NCBI RefSeq assembly: GCF_036014215.1
Contig: NZ_CP107921.1
Coordinates: forward strand, 5,711,501 to 5,775,500
Length of the DNA: 64,000 nt
From: Streptomyces sp. NBC_00440
GTDB taxonomy: Bacteria; Actinomycetota; Actinomycetes; Streptomycetales; Streptomycetaceae
Reading direction: 5' to 3'
This document shows, piece after piece, positions 44,430 to 53,258 of the stretch. The notes beneath the pieces were generated by a model, which saw only the letters and a list, made by a program, of their open reading frames with translations, ran no database searches and was not told the DNA's origin. Positions within the stretch are counted from its first letter, which is position 1; each line of letters opens with the position of its first letter. Position numbers and translations under genes: made by a program.

Positions 44430-45533
44430 ATGGGCGAGCCGCAGAAGGGCAGCCGAATACGTGGCAGCGGCGCACGCCGCAAGAAGGCCACCTCGCGCCG
44501 GAAGGCGCTGATCATCACGGCATGGGTGGCAGCCGGAGTGGTCGTGCTCGGTGGCGGTGGCCTCGGCTTCATCTACTTCAAGCTCGACGGCAATCTCAAG
44601 AGCGTCGACATCAACGCCCAGCTCGGCACCGACCGCCCGCACAACGTCGACAACGGTTCGATGGACATCCTGGTGCTCGGCTCCGACTCACGGGCCGGCG
44701 CCAACTCCAAGTACGGCAAGGACGAGGGCGGCGCCCGCTCGGACACCGCGATGGTCGTCCACGTGTACAAGGGCCACAAGAAGGCCAGCGTGGTCTCGAT
44801 ACCGCGCGACACCCTGGTCGACCGCCCCGACTGCACCACCTCCAAGGGCGCGAACGCCCCGGGAGCCCAGGAGGCCATGTTCAACACGGCGTACGAGACC
44901 GGTGGCCCGGCCTGCGCGGTGAAGACCGTGGAGCAGATGTCCGGGATCCGCATGGACCACTATCTGGAGGTCGACTTCGCCGGCTTCCAGAAGCTGATCG
45001 ACGACCTGGGCGGCGTACCGGTCACCACCAGCAAGGCCATCAACGACGACAAGAGCCATCTGCATCTGTCCGCGGGCTCCCACACCCTCAACGGGCAGGA
45101 CGCGCTCGGTCTCGTACGGACCAGGCACGGCGTCGGCGACGGCAGCGACCTCGGGCGAATACAGCTCCAGCAGGCCTTCATCAAGGCGCTCATCACCCAG
45201 GTCAAGCACGTGGGGATCTTCAGCAGCCCCGACAAGCTCTACAGCCTCGCGGACACCGCGACCAAGGCCGTCACCACCGACTCGGACATCAGCTCCGTGA
45301 AGAGCCTGGCGTCCTTCGCCGACAGCCTCAAGGGCATCGGCGCGGGCTCCACGAAGATGGTGACGATGCCGGTCGAGTACGACCCGGCGGACCCCAACCG
45401 CGTCATCCCGCTGGAGGCCAAGTCCAAGCAGGTGTGGGCCGCGCTGAAGCAGGACAAGCCGATTCCGGCCTCCGCCACCAAGGGCTCCGCGGGCGACAAG
45501 GGCGAGGCCGGCAAGGTCGTAACGGGCTCGTGA
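44430..45533 (+). CDS. LytR-CpsA-Psr (LCP) family cell-wall glycopolymer ligase
   Basis: A 367-residue protein. A basic N-terminus (RRKKATSRRKAL) is followed by one membrane anchor (about residues 28-50, IITAWVAAGVVVLGGGGLGFIYF) and an extracellular LCP catalytic domain. Conserved features are MDILVLGSDSRAG, TAMVVHVY, VVSIPRDTLVD and LVRTRHGVGDGSDLGRIQLQQAF. It transfers wall teichoic-acid-like or polysaccharide chains from undecaprenyl carriers to peptidoglycan. A WecA/TagO-type enzyme that could start such a chain is encoded 5 kb downstream. Strong GGAGGGG site. Confidence 0.92.
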   Translation: MGEPQKGSRIRGSGARRKKATSRRKALIITAWVAAGVVVLGGGGLGFIYFKLDGNLKSVDINAQLGTDRPHNVDNGSMDILVLGSDSRAGANSKYGKDEGGARSDTAMVVHVYKGHKKASVVSIPRDTLVDRPDCTTSKGANAPGAQEAMFNTAYETGGPACAVKTVEQMSGIRMDHYLEVDFAGFQKLIDDLGGVPVTTSKAINDDKSHLHLSAGSHTLNGQDALGLVRTRHGVGDGSDLGRIQLQQAFIKALITQVKHVGIFSSPDKLYSLADTATKAVTTDSDISSVKSLASFADSLKGIGAGSTKMVTMPVEYDPADPNRVIPLEAKSKQVWAALKQDKPIPASATKGSAGDKGEAGKVVTGS

Positions 45534-45714
45534 GCAGCCGGGGGAGCCGGATCCCGCGGTGGCGGGCGGAATAGATCCGGTCCGCCCCCGGTTCACCGAC
45601 TGTCCGAAATTTTGACGGGCGGGCCACTCCTGGCAGACTGGTCCGCTGGCCCCGGTTCACGTACGGACAATTCCGCCCGCACGACCCGGCGCCCTCCCGA
45701 AACTAGGAGTCACC

Positions 45715-45942
45715 TTGAAGCGCGACATCCACCCCGAGTACCACGAGACCCAGGTCAGCTGCACCTGCGGTGCCTCGTTCACCACTCACAGCACCCTCGC
45801 CGAAGGCAGCATCCGTGCCGAGGTCTGCTCCGAGTGCCACCCGTTCTACACGGGCAAGCAGAAGATCCTCGACACCGGTGGCCGTGTGGCCCGCTTCGAG
45901 GCCCGCTTCGGCAAGAAGGCCGCGGACTCCGCCGCCAAGTAG
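45715..45942 (+). CDS. rpmE: 50S ribosomal protein L31, zinc-binding form
   Basis: A 75-residue C+ type L31 with a TTG start ([19 protein letters not shown]). Zinc-site cysteines are at positions 16, 18, 38 and 41. AGGAGTCACC upstream is the ribosome site. Streptomycetes usually also carry a zinc-free paralogue made under zinc starvation; none is in this window. It is followed by prfA. Confidence 0.96.
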   Translation: MKRDIHPEYHETQVSCTCGASFTTHSTLAEGSIRAEVCSECHPFYTGKQKILDTGGRVARFEARFGKKAADSAAK

Positions 45943-46048
45943 CGAGCTACTGCGCCGGTCCCCGGACGCTCCTCACCGGAGCGCCCGGACCGGCGCTTTT
46001 GCCGTCCCGGAAGCGCCCTTCTTGACGTACGAAAGCAGGAAACCCCCG

Positions 46049-47128
46049 ATGTTCGAGGCGGTCGAGGAACTGATCGGCGAGCACGCCACGCTTGAGGAAC
46101 AGCTCGCGGACCCGTCGGTCCACGCCGACCAGGCCAACGCGCGCAGGCTCAACAAGCGCTACGCCGAGCTGACCCCGATCGTCTCCACGTACCGTTCCTG
46201 GAAGCAGACCGGGGAGGACATCGAGACGGCACGTGAACTCTCCTACGACGACCCGGAGTTCGCGGCCGAGGTCAAGGTGCTCGACAAGCAGCTCGAAACG
46301 CTGACCGAGAAGCTCCGGCTGCTCCTGGTGCCGCGCGACCCCAGCGACGACAAGGACGTGCTCCTCGAAGTCAAGGCGGGCGCGGGCGGTGACGAGTCCG
46401 CGCTGTTCGCGGGCGACCTGCTGCGGATGTATCTGCGTTACGCCGAGCGCGTCGGCTGGAAGACCGAGATCATCGACGCCACCGAGTCCGAGCTGGGCGG
46501 CTACAAGGACGTCCAGGTCGCGGTGAAGACCAAGGGCGGCAACGGCGCGACCGAGCCCGGCCACGGCGTCTGGGCGCGGCTGAAGTACGAGGGCGGTGTG
46601 CACCGGGTGCAGCGCGTGCCCTCCACCGAGTCGCAGGGCCGCATCCACACCTCGGCCGCCGGTGTGCTCGTCACGCCCGAGGCGGAGGAGGTCGATGTCG
46701 AGATCCACTCCAACGACCTCCGGATCGACGTCTACCGCTCGTCGGGCCCCGGCGGGCAGTCGGTCAACACCACCGACTCCGCGGTCCGCATCACCCACCT
46801 GCCGACCGGTGTCGTCGCCTCCTGCCAGAACGAGAAGAGCCAGCTCCAGAACAAGGAGCAGGCCATGCGCATCCTGCGCTCCCGGCTGCTCGCCGCCGCC
46901 CAGGAGGCCGCCGAGCGTGAAGCGTCCGACGTGCGCCGCAGCCAGGTCCGCACCGTCGACAGGTCCGAGAAGATCCGGACATACAACTTCCCCGAAAACC
47001 GGATCTCCGACCACCGCGTCGGCTTCAAGGCGTACAACTTGGACCAGGTGCTCGACGGCGACCTGGACGCAGTGATCCAGGCGTGTGTGGACGCGGACTC
47101 CGCGGCCAAGCTCGCCGCCGCCCAGTAG
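46049..47128 (+). CDS. prfA: Peptide chain release factor 1
   Basis: A 359-residue RF1. The catalytic GGQ is in [17 protein letters not shown]. The stop-codon tripeptide region is [18 protein letters not shown], that is P-S-T where many RF1s have P-A-T or P-V-T, the RF1-type (UAA/UAG) pattern rather than SPF. The N-terminal domain starts [19 protein letters not shown]. It is followed after 25 bp by prmC, whose product methylates the GGQ glutamine. Confidence 0.96.
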   Translation: MFEAVEELIGEHATLEEQLADPSVHADQANARRLNKRYAELTPIVSTYRSWKQTGEDIETARELSYDDPEFAAEVKVLDKQLETLTEKLRLLLVPRDPSDDKDVLLEVKAGAGGDESALFAGDLLRMYLRYAERVGWKTEIIDATESELGGYKDVQVAVKTKGGNGATEPGHGVWARLKYEGGVHRVQRVPSTESQGRIHTSAAGVLVTPEAEEVDVEIHSNDLRIDVYRSSGPGGQSVNTTDSAVRITHLPTGVVASCQNEKSQLQNKEQAMRILRSRLLAAAQEAAEREASDVRRSQVRTVDRSEKIRTYNFPENRISDHRVGFKAYNLDQVLDGDLDAVIQACVDADSAAKLAAAQ

Positions 47129-47153
47129 TAGCCGGCCCGTACTGGAGAACCGC

Positions 47154-47999
47154 ATGAACCTGCTGCTTGCCGAGGTGGCCCAGGCCACCCAGCGGCTGGC
47201 CGACGCCGGCGTGCCCTCCCCGCGCTTCGACGCGGAGGAGCTCGCCGCCTTTGTGCACGGCGTCAAGCGGGGCGAGCTCCACAACGTCAAGGACGCGGAC
47301 TTCGACGCCCGCTACTGGGAGACCATCGCCCGCCGTGAGGCCCGCGAACCGCTCCAGCACATCACAGGCCGCGCCTTCTTCCGCTATCTGGAACTCCAGG
47401 TCGGCCCCGGGGTGTTCGTGCCCCGCCCGGAGACCGAGTCGGTCGTCGGCTGGGCCATAGACGCCGTACGCGCGATGGACGTCGTCGAACCGCTCATCGT
47501 CGACCTCTGCACGGGCTCCGGCGCCATCGCGCTGGCCATGGCCCAGGAGGTGCCGCGCTCGCGCGTGCACGCCGTGGAGCTGTCCGACGACGCGCTGCGC
47601 TGGACCCGGAAGAACGCCGAGGGGTCCAGGGTCACCGTCCACCAGGGCGACGCCTTCAGCGCCCTGCCCGAACTCGACGGCCAGGTCGACCTGGTCATCT
47701 CCAACCCGCCGTACATCCCGCTCACCGAGTGGGAGTACGTCGCACCCGAGGCCCGTGACCACGACCCGGAGATGGCCCTCTTCTCCGGCGAGGACGGCCT
47801 CGACACGATCCGCGGTATCGAGCGCACCGCCCACCGTCTCCTCGTGCCCGGCGGCGTCGTCGTCATCGAGCACGCGGACACCCAGGGCGGCCAGGTCCCG
47901 TGGATCTTCACCGAGGAACGGGGCTGGGCCGACGCGGCCGACCACCCCGACCTGAACAACCGGCCCCGGTTCGCCACGGCCCGCAAGGCCCTGCCGTGA
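47154..47999 (+). CDS. prmC: Release factor glutamine methyltransferase
   Basis: A 281-residue class I methyltransferase that modifies the GGQ glutamine of release factors. The N-terminal helical domain is MNLLLAEVAQATQRLADAGV; motif I is IVDLCTGSGAIALAMA; the catalytic motif is DLVISNPPYIPLTEW. The prfA-prmC order is a common conserved pair. Confidence 0.95.
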   Translation: MNLLLAEVAQATQRLADAGVPSPRFDAEELAAFVHGVKRGELHNVKDADFDARYWETIARREAREPLQHITGRAFFRYLELQVGPGVFVPRPETESVVGWAIDAVRAMDVVEPLIVDLCTGSGAIALAMAQEVPRSRVHAVELSDDALRWTRKNAEGSRVTVHQGDAFSALPELDGQVDLVISNPPYIPLTEWEYVAPEARDHDPEMALFSGEDGLDTIRGIERTAHRLLVPGGVVVIEHADTQGGQVPWIFTEERGWADAADHPDLNNRPRFATARKALP

Positions 48000-48064
48000 C
48001 GATCGCAGGACCGGTTCCGCACCAGATTTCTCAGGCTCAGGCTTTGCTCAGGGAGGCTCGCTAA

Positions 48065-48712
48065 ATGGCACGGCGATACGACACCAACGATGCGACCGAC
48101 CGCACCACCGGTCTGCGTGAAGCCGCGTCCGCCGTCCGCCGGGGCGAGCTCGTCGTCCTTCCGACGGACACCGTGTACGGCATCGGCGCCGACGCCTTCA
48201 GCTCCGAGGGCGTCGTCGATCTGCTGGACGCCAAGGGGCGCGGCCGCAATATGCCGAGCCCTGTCCTCATCGGCTCCCCGAACACCCTGCACGGCCTGGT
48301 CACCGACTTCTCGGAGCAGGCCTGGGAGCTGGTCGACGCGTTCTGGCCGGGCGCGCTGACGCTCGTGGCCAAGCACCAGCCGTCGTTGCAGTGGGACCTC
48401 GGGGACACCCGTGGCACCGTCGCCGTACGGATGCCGCTGCACCCGGTCGCCATCGAGCTGCTCACGGAGGTCGGCCCGATGGCCGTCTCCAGCGCCAACC
48501 TGACCGGCCACCCGGCGCCGGAGGACTGCGACGCGGCCCAGGAGATGCTCGGCGACTCCGTCTCCGTCTACCTGGACGGCGGCCCCACCCCGGGCAACGT
48601 CCCGTCGTCCATCGTCGACGTCACCGGCACGGTCCCCGTCCTGCTCCGTGCGGGCGCGCTCTCCGCCGAGGAACTGCGCAAGGTGGTACCCGACCTTGAG
48701 GTGGCCAATTGA
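48065..48712 (+). CDS. Sua5/YciO/YrdC family protein (L-threonylcarbamoyladenylate synthase)
   Basis: A 215-residue protein of the YrdC/Sua5 fold, which makes threonylcarbamoyl-AMP from Thr, bicarbonate and ATP for the t6A37 tRNA modification. Conserved: VVLPTDTVYGIGADAF, KGRGRNMPSPVLI, GTVAVRMPLHPVA and MAVSSANLTGH. The KRxxx motif reads KGRGR, with Gly in place of Arg. The stop overlaps the TTG start of the next gene (TTGA). Confidence 0.9.
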   Translation: MARRYDTNDATDRTTGLREAASAVRRGELVVLPTDTVYGIGADAFSSEGVVDLLDAKGRGRNMPSPVLIGSPNTLHGLVTDFSEQAWELVDAFWPGALTLVAKHQPSLQWDLGDTRGTVAVRMPLHPVAIELLTEVGPMAVSSANLTGHPAPEDCDAAQEMLGDSVSVYLDGGPTPGNVPSSIVDVTGTVPVLLRAGALSAEELRKVVPDLEVAN

Positions 48713-49356
48713 CAGCCCCTGAGGGGCGTGGCATAGGCGCGTCCGCCTCCGGCGGCACGTTCAGGATCCTCCACGTCAGCACCGGCAACGTCTGCCGCTC
48801 GCCGATCACCGAGCGGCTGACCCGCCATGCCCTGTCGGACCGCCTCGGCACCGGGCTCGGCGACGGCCTGATCGTGGAGTCCGCCGGCACCTGGGGCCAC
48901 GAGGGCGCCCCGATGGAGGCCAACGCGGCGACCGTGCTCGCGGACTACGGCGCGGACGCCGGGGGCTTCCTCGGCCGCGAGCTGCTGGACGACCATGTGA
49001 TCCGCGCCGATCTGGTCCTCACCGCGACCCGCGACCACCGGGCTCAGGTCATCTCGATGGGCCACTCCGCGGGGCTGCGGACCTTCACGCTGAAGGAGTT
49101 CACCCGGCTGGTGCGGGCCATAGACCCGGCGACGCTGCCGGACGCGCTCGACGAGGGCGTGGTGGAGCGGGCGCGGGCGCTGGTCCGGGCCGCTGCCGCG
49201 CTCCGCGGGTGGCTGCTGGCGCCGACCGTCGAGGCGGACGAGGTGAACGACCCGTACGGAGCGCCGATCACGTTCTTCCGGTCGATCGGCGACGAGATCA
49301 ACCAGGCACTGGATCCGGTGGTCACGGCGCTCACGGGGGTCGCGGCGCCGCACTGA
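48709..49356 (+). CDS. Low-molecular-weight protein tyrosine phosphatase homologue with Ser for nucleophilic Cys
   Basis: A 215-residue LMW-PTP-fold protein. The P-loop expected as V-C-x-G-N-x-C-R-S-P reads HVSTGNVCRSPI: Ser (AGC) replaces the first, nucleophilic Cys, while the second Cys, Arg and the general-acid NDPYGAP loop near the C-terminus remain. As written it should bind phosphotyrosine or phosphate but not form the cysteinyl-phosphate, so it may be a pseudophosphatase. TTG 48709 overlaps the preceding stop, so it is coupled to the Sua5/TsaC-family gene. It sits two genes before the WecA-type transferase. Confidence 0.85.
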   Translation: MTAPEGRGIGASASGGTFRILHVSTGNVCRSPITERLTRHALSDRLGTGLGDGLIVESAGTWGHEGAPMEANAATVLADYGADAGGFLGRELLDDHVIRADLVLTATRDHRAQVISMGHSAGLRTFTLKEFTRLVRAIDPATLPDALDEGVVERARALVRAAAALRGWLLAPTVEADEVNDPYGAPITFFRSIGDEINQALDPVVTALTGVAAPH

Positions 49357-49465
49357 GCGCCACCACGGCCCACGGTGTGGCGGAGCTGTCCGCCGTACGG
49401 CAGAACACCGGCAGGCGCCCCCGCGCGGCCCGTCCTACATTGGACGGGACGCCGAGGAGCACACG

Positions 49466-50722
49466 ATGCCGGTCACCACCACTGCACCCCACCCCGCGGG
49501 CCCGCACCCCGCCGGCTTCGAGGCGCTGCGCAGGCAGGACCCCGAGATGGCCGATGTGCTCCTCGGCGAGGACGAGCGGCAGGCCACCTCGCTCCAGCTG
49601 ATCGCAGCCGAGAACTTCACCTCGCCCGCCGTGCTGGCCGCTCTCGGCTCCTCGCTCGCCAACAAGTACGCCGAGGGCTACCCCGGCGCCCGCTACCACG
49701 GCGGCTGTGAGCTGGCCGATCTCGCCGAGCGGATCGCCTGTGAGCGGGCCACAGCGCTCTTCGGAGCCGAGCATGCGAACGTCCAGCCGCACTCGGGCTC
49801 CTCGGCCGTCCTGGCGACGTACGCGGCCCTTCTGCGCCCCGGTGACACGGTGCTGGCCATGGGTCTTCCACACGGCGGCCATCTCACCCACGGTTCGCCC
49901 GCCAACTTCTCCGGCCGCTGGTTCGACTTCGTCGGGTACGGCGTGGACGCGGAGAGCGGGCTCATCGACTACGACCAGGTACGGACGCTGGCGCGGCAGC
50001 ACCGGCCCCGGGCGATCGTCTGCGGCTCCATCTCGTACCCCCGTCACCCCGACTACGCGGCCTTTCGGGAGATCGCCGACGAGGCGGGCGCCTATCTCAT
50101 CGCGGACGCCGCCCATCCGATGGGTCTGATCGCCGGGGGAGCGGCGCCCAGCCCCGTGCCGTACGCCGATGTGGTCTGCGCCACCACGCACAAGGTGCTG
50201 CGCGGTCCCCGCGGCGGTCTCATCCTCTGCGGGGATGAGCTCGCCGACCGGATCGACCGGGCCGTCTTCCCCTTCACCCAGGGCGGCGCCCAGATGCACA
50301 CGATCGCGGCCAAGGCGGTCGCCTTCGGCGAGGCCGCGGCGCCGGCGTTCGCGGCGTACGCGCACCAGGTGGTGGAGAACGCCCGGGTGCTCGCCGCCGG
50401 GCTGGCCGCCGAGGGCTTCGCGATCACCACCGGAGGGACCGACACCCATCTGATCACCGCGGACCCGGGGCCGCTGGGCACCGGCGGCGGGACCGCCAGG
50501 GCCCTGCTGGCGGCGGCCGGGATGGTCCTGGACACCTGCGCACTGCCCTACGGTGACGAGCGGGGCATCCGCCTGGGCACCGCCGCCGTCACCACCCAGG
50601 GCATGGCGGCGCCGGAGATGGCCGAGATCGCCGGGTTCTTCTCGGCCGCACTGCGTGAAGAGCGAGGGACCCGTGAAGAAGTCCGCGAACTGGCCAGGAG
50701 ATTTCCGTCGAATTCGGGCTAG
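49466..50722 (+). CDS. glyA: Serine hydroxymethyltransferase-like PLP enzyme (divergent paralogue)
   Basis: A 418-residue fold-I PLP enzyme. SHMT features kept: LQLIAAENFTSPAVL, HGGHLTHGSP, PLP Lys in TTHKVLRGPRGG, DAAH, and late Arg in GIRLGTAA. Several usually constant residues differ: the Tyr-Tyr of RYYGGCE is RYHGGCE, THKT is THKV, and GTPA is GTAA. The ATG is 109 bp after the phosphatase gene. It may be a second SHMT with changed substrate or folate use, or may act on other amino acid/aldehyde pairs. Confidence 0.85.
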   Translation: MPVTTTAPHPAGPHPAGFEALRRQDPEMADVLLGEDERQATSLQLIAAENFTSPAVLAALGSSLANKYAEGYPGARYHGGCELADLAERIACERATALFGAEHANVQPHSGSSAVLATYAALLRPGDTVLAMGLPHGGHLTHGSPANFSGRWFDFVGYGVDAESGLIDYDQVRTLARQHRPRAIVCGSISYPRHPDYAAFREIADEAGAYLIADAAHPMGLIAGGAAPSPVPYADVVCATTHKVLRGPRGGLILCGDELADRIDRAVFPFTQGGAQMHTIAAKAVAFGEAAAPAFAAYAHQVVENARVLAAGLAAEGFAITTGGTDTHLITADPGPLGTGGGTARALLAAAGMVLDTCALPYGDERGIRLGTAAVTTQGMAAPEMAEIAGFFSAALREERGTREEVRELARRFPSNSG

Positions 50723-50828
50723 AGCGGTTGTCGTGCAACCATCGGAGCTACCCGTGTGTCCTCAACCTTATGCAGGCCGAAGCTAAGGTGTGGGGCTGAG
50801 ATGGCCAGCGATATCTGTGGGGCAGCCC

Positions 50829-52199
50829 GTGCGTGAATACCTGCTGACGCTCTGCGTCACGGCCGCGGTGACGTATCTCCTGACCGGGCCGGTGCGGAAG
50901 TTCGCCATCATGGCCGGGGCGATGCCGGAGATCCGGGCCCGTGATGTGCACCGCGAACCGACGCCGCGGCTCGGCGGCATCGCCATGTTCGGCGGCCTCT
51001 GCGCCGGGCTGCTGGTCGCGGCTCATCTGCAGAACCTCGGCAGCGTCTTCACGCTGTCGAACGAACCGCGCGCGCTGCTCTCCGGCGCCGGACTGATCTG
51101 GATCATCGGTGTCCTGGACGACAAGTTCGAGATCGATGCCCTGATCAAGCTCGGCGGCCAGATGATCGCGGCGGGCGTGATGGTCATGCAGGGCCTGACG
51201 ATCCTGTGGCTGCCCATCCCCGGTGTCGGCACCGTCTCGCTCACCCAGTGGCAGGGCACTCTGCTGACCGTCGCGCTGGTGGTGATCACCATCAACGCGG
51301 TGAACTTCGTCGACGGCCTGGACGGTCTCGCGGCCGGCATGGTCTGCATCGCGGCCGCCGCCTTCTTCATGTACGCGTACCGGATCTGGTACGGGTACGG
51401 AATCGAGGCCGCCGCACCGGCGACCCTCTTCGCCGCCGTACTGATGGGGATGTGCCTGGGCTTCCTGCCGCACAACATGCATCCCGCCCGGATCTTCATG
51501 GGCGACTCGGGATCGATGATGATCGGGCTGGTCCTCGCGGCCGGCGCCATCTCGGTCACCGGCCAGGTCGACCCGGACGCGATGAGCCTCAACCTCGGCG
51601 GCGGACGTGAGGCCACTCACGCGATGCTCCCGGTCTTCATCCCGCTCCTGATGCCGCTGACGATCATCGCGGTGCCCTTCGCGGACCTGGTGCTCGCGAT
51701 CGTCCGGCGTACCTGGAACGGCCAGTCGCCGTTCGCCGCCGACCGCGGTCACCTCCACCACCGGCTCCTGGAGATCGGCCACTCGCACAGCAGGGCAGTG
51801 CTGATCATGTACTTCTGGTCGGCCCTGTTCGCCTTCGGCGCCCTGGCCTATTCGGTGCGCTCCTCGTCCACCTGGATCCTGCTGGCTGTCGTCGCACTGA
51901 GCGCGGTCGGTCTCGCACTGCTGCTCATGCCGCGCTTCACCCCGCGCGCTCCGAAGTGGGCCCAGGGCTTCGTCCCGCCCCGCTACCGCGGGCGCCGTCG
52001 CGCGGCCGCCGGAACGGAACCGGAGACGGCAGGCGCGGCGGAATATGACGAGTCGGGCAATTCGCTCGAAATGGAAGATCCCGTTCCGCATATCGACTTG
52101 AACGGAAGCGAGCCGATTCCCGCAGGCGTCAACGGGGCTACCGCAATTGGTCCCCGATCCGGGCTCCCTGATCGGCGCGAAGCCGGAACATGGCGTTGA
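50829..52199 (+). CDS. Undecaprenyl-phosphate N-acetylhexosamine-1-phosphate transferase (WecA/TagO/MraY family)
   Basis: A 456-residue polytopic enzyme (GTG 50829, G-rich site upstream) with about ten or eleven membrane segments. Hallmarks: DVHREPTPRLGGIAMF, IIGVLDDKFEID, NAVNFVDGLDGLAAG and PARIFMGDSGSMMIG, plus the cytoplasmic His motif DRGHLHHRLLEIGHS. It puts GlcNAc-1-P (or similar) on undecaprenyl phosphate to start wall polymers. The C-terminal ~75 residues are disordered. It is placed directly before the ATP synthase operon. Confidence 0.92.
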   Translation: MREYLLTLCVTAAVTYLLTGPVRKFAIMAGAMPEIRARDVHREPTPRLGGIAMFGGLCAGLLVAAHLQNLGSVFTLSNEPRALLSGAGLIWIIGVLDDKFEIDALIKLGGQMIAAGVMVMQGLTILWLPIPGVGTVSLTQWQGTLLTVALVVITINAVNFVDGLDGLAAGMVCIAAAAFFMYAYRIWYGYGIEAAAPATLFAAVLMGMCLGFLPHNMHPARIFMGDSGSMMIGLVLAAGAISVTGQVDPDAMSLNLGGGREATHAMLPVFIPLLMPLTIIAVPFADLVLAIVRRTWNGQSPFAADRGHLHHRLLEIGHSHSRAVLIMYFWSALFAFGALAYSVRSSSTWILLAVVALSAVGLALLLMPRFTPRAPKWAQGFVPPRYRGRRRAAAGTEPETAGAAEYDESGNSLEMEDPVPHIDLNGSEPIPAGVNGATAIGPRSGLPDRREAGTWR

Positions 52200-52507
52200 G
52201 TATTTCGCTCAACAGGCCCCAATATCAGGCAAACCGGCGGCGGACATGCACAGACGCGCAGGTTCACTCTCATGTGTGACGGGCAGCACACTCCCAGGGT
52301 AAAGACCTCATCAAATAGTTTGTGATAGCGTTCACTACCACCGGTTGGAGCACTGAAAGGCCTTGATGCGAAGGCCTTTTGGACCACCCGTAGCTGTCTT
52401 CCGGCGCAACTCCCGGCGCTAACCTCTGATCGACGTAAGACCATCGACGAGTCGCCGTCAGTCACCACATGCATATCCACCCCCCAACTCCTTCTGGAGC
52501 TGTTCGC
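52200..52507 (+). promoter_or_regulatory. atp operon upstream region with hairpin
   Basis: 308 bp with no gene. A hairpin with 9-bp arms AAAGGCCTT/AAGGCCTTT (52356-52364, 52371-52379) and a short T run looks like a terminator or attenuator. AT-richer sequence around 52300-52335 may be promoter DNA. Confidence 0.5.
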
Positions 52508-52951
52508 ATGCCGTCCAACGACGCCCGGATCCTCCGGGGCTCGACGATCATCGCTGCCCCCATCGGCATTGTCGCCACTGTTGTCAGTGCGTTCGTCGCA
52601 GGCGAGAAGGGCCTGATCGGCGGGCTGGTGGCGCTGGCCGTCGTCGGTGTCTTCTTCGTGGCCGGGTTCGCCGCCCTGATGCGCATCACCCGGGACAAGC
52701 CCCAGGTGGCGATGACGGCCGGACTGCTCGTCTATGCCGTGCAGATCCTGCTCATCGGTGTCTTCGTCGTTGCCTTCGGTCACACGACACTGTTCAACGG
52801 CCGCGCATTCGCCCTCACTCTGCTGGTCACCGCGCTGGCATGGGTGGGAGGCCAGGTTCGTCACAGTCTCACCAGCCGCATGCTCTATGTGGATCCCGAG
52901 CCTTCCGTTCCCGCCAAGGGAACGGCGGACCTGGCGAAGACGGAGTCCTGA
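52508..52951 (+). CDS. atpI: ATP synthase protein I
   Basis: A 147-residue membrane protein with four hydrophobic segments (STIIAAPIGIVATVVSAFVAG; LIGGLVALAVVGVFFVAGFAALM; MTAGLLVYAVQILLIGVFVVAFG; FALTLLVTALAWVGGQV), the usual AtpI arrangement at the head of an atp operon. AtpI assists c-ring assembly or Mg2+ supply. ATG 52508 (MPSNDARIL) was chosen over an earlier ATG at 52469. A 306-bp gap precedes atpB. Confidence 0.88.
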   Translation: MPSNDARILRGSTIIAAPIGIVATVVSAFVAGEKGLIGGLVALAVVGVFFVAGFAALMRITRDKPQVAMTAGLLVYAVQILLIGVFVVAFGHTTLFNGRAFALTLLVTALAWVGGQVRHSLTSRMLYVDPEPSVPAKGTADLAKTES

Positions 52952-53258
52952 TCATGCGGTGTAGGGGGGGCCTAAAGGGAGTTCGTCCCGGTCTGCTATC
53001 GTCCGGAATCGCTTCCAGTGAAGGCCCCTCCCGCTTGATGAGCGGAGGAGGACGCAGCCCTCACGACCGGCGGCGTACTCGGCCCGGCAGCTGTGAACAC
53101 GGCGCGGAATCCGGGATGCCCGGTCCTCGGTGGATGCTTCCAGCGGACCGCGGAGGCACCGCCACACCACCACGTCCCCAGTGCCGAAAAGCGGCTCCAG
53201 CAGCCGCGCTGAGACACAAGGTTGCCGTTACTTATGCGTCACGACGAAGGAGTCACGG
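52952..53258. other. atpI-atpB gap, no gene seen
   Basis: About 307 bp, long for a spot inside an atp operon. No supported frame. It ends with a good AAGGAG ribosome site for atpB and could hold a second promoter. Confidence 0.5.
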
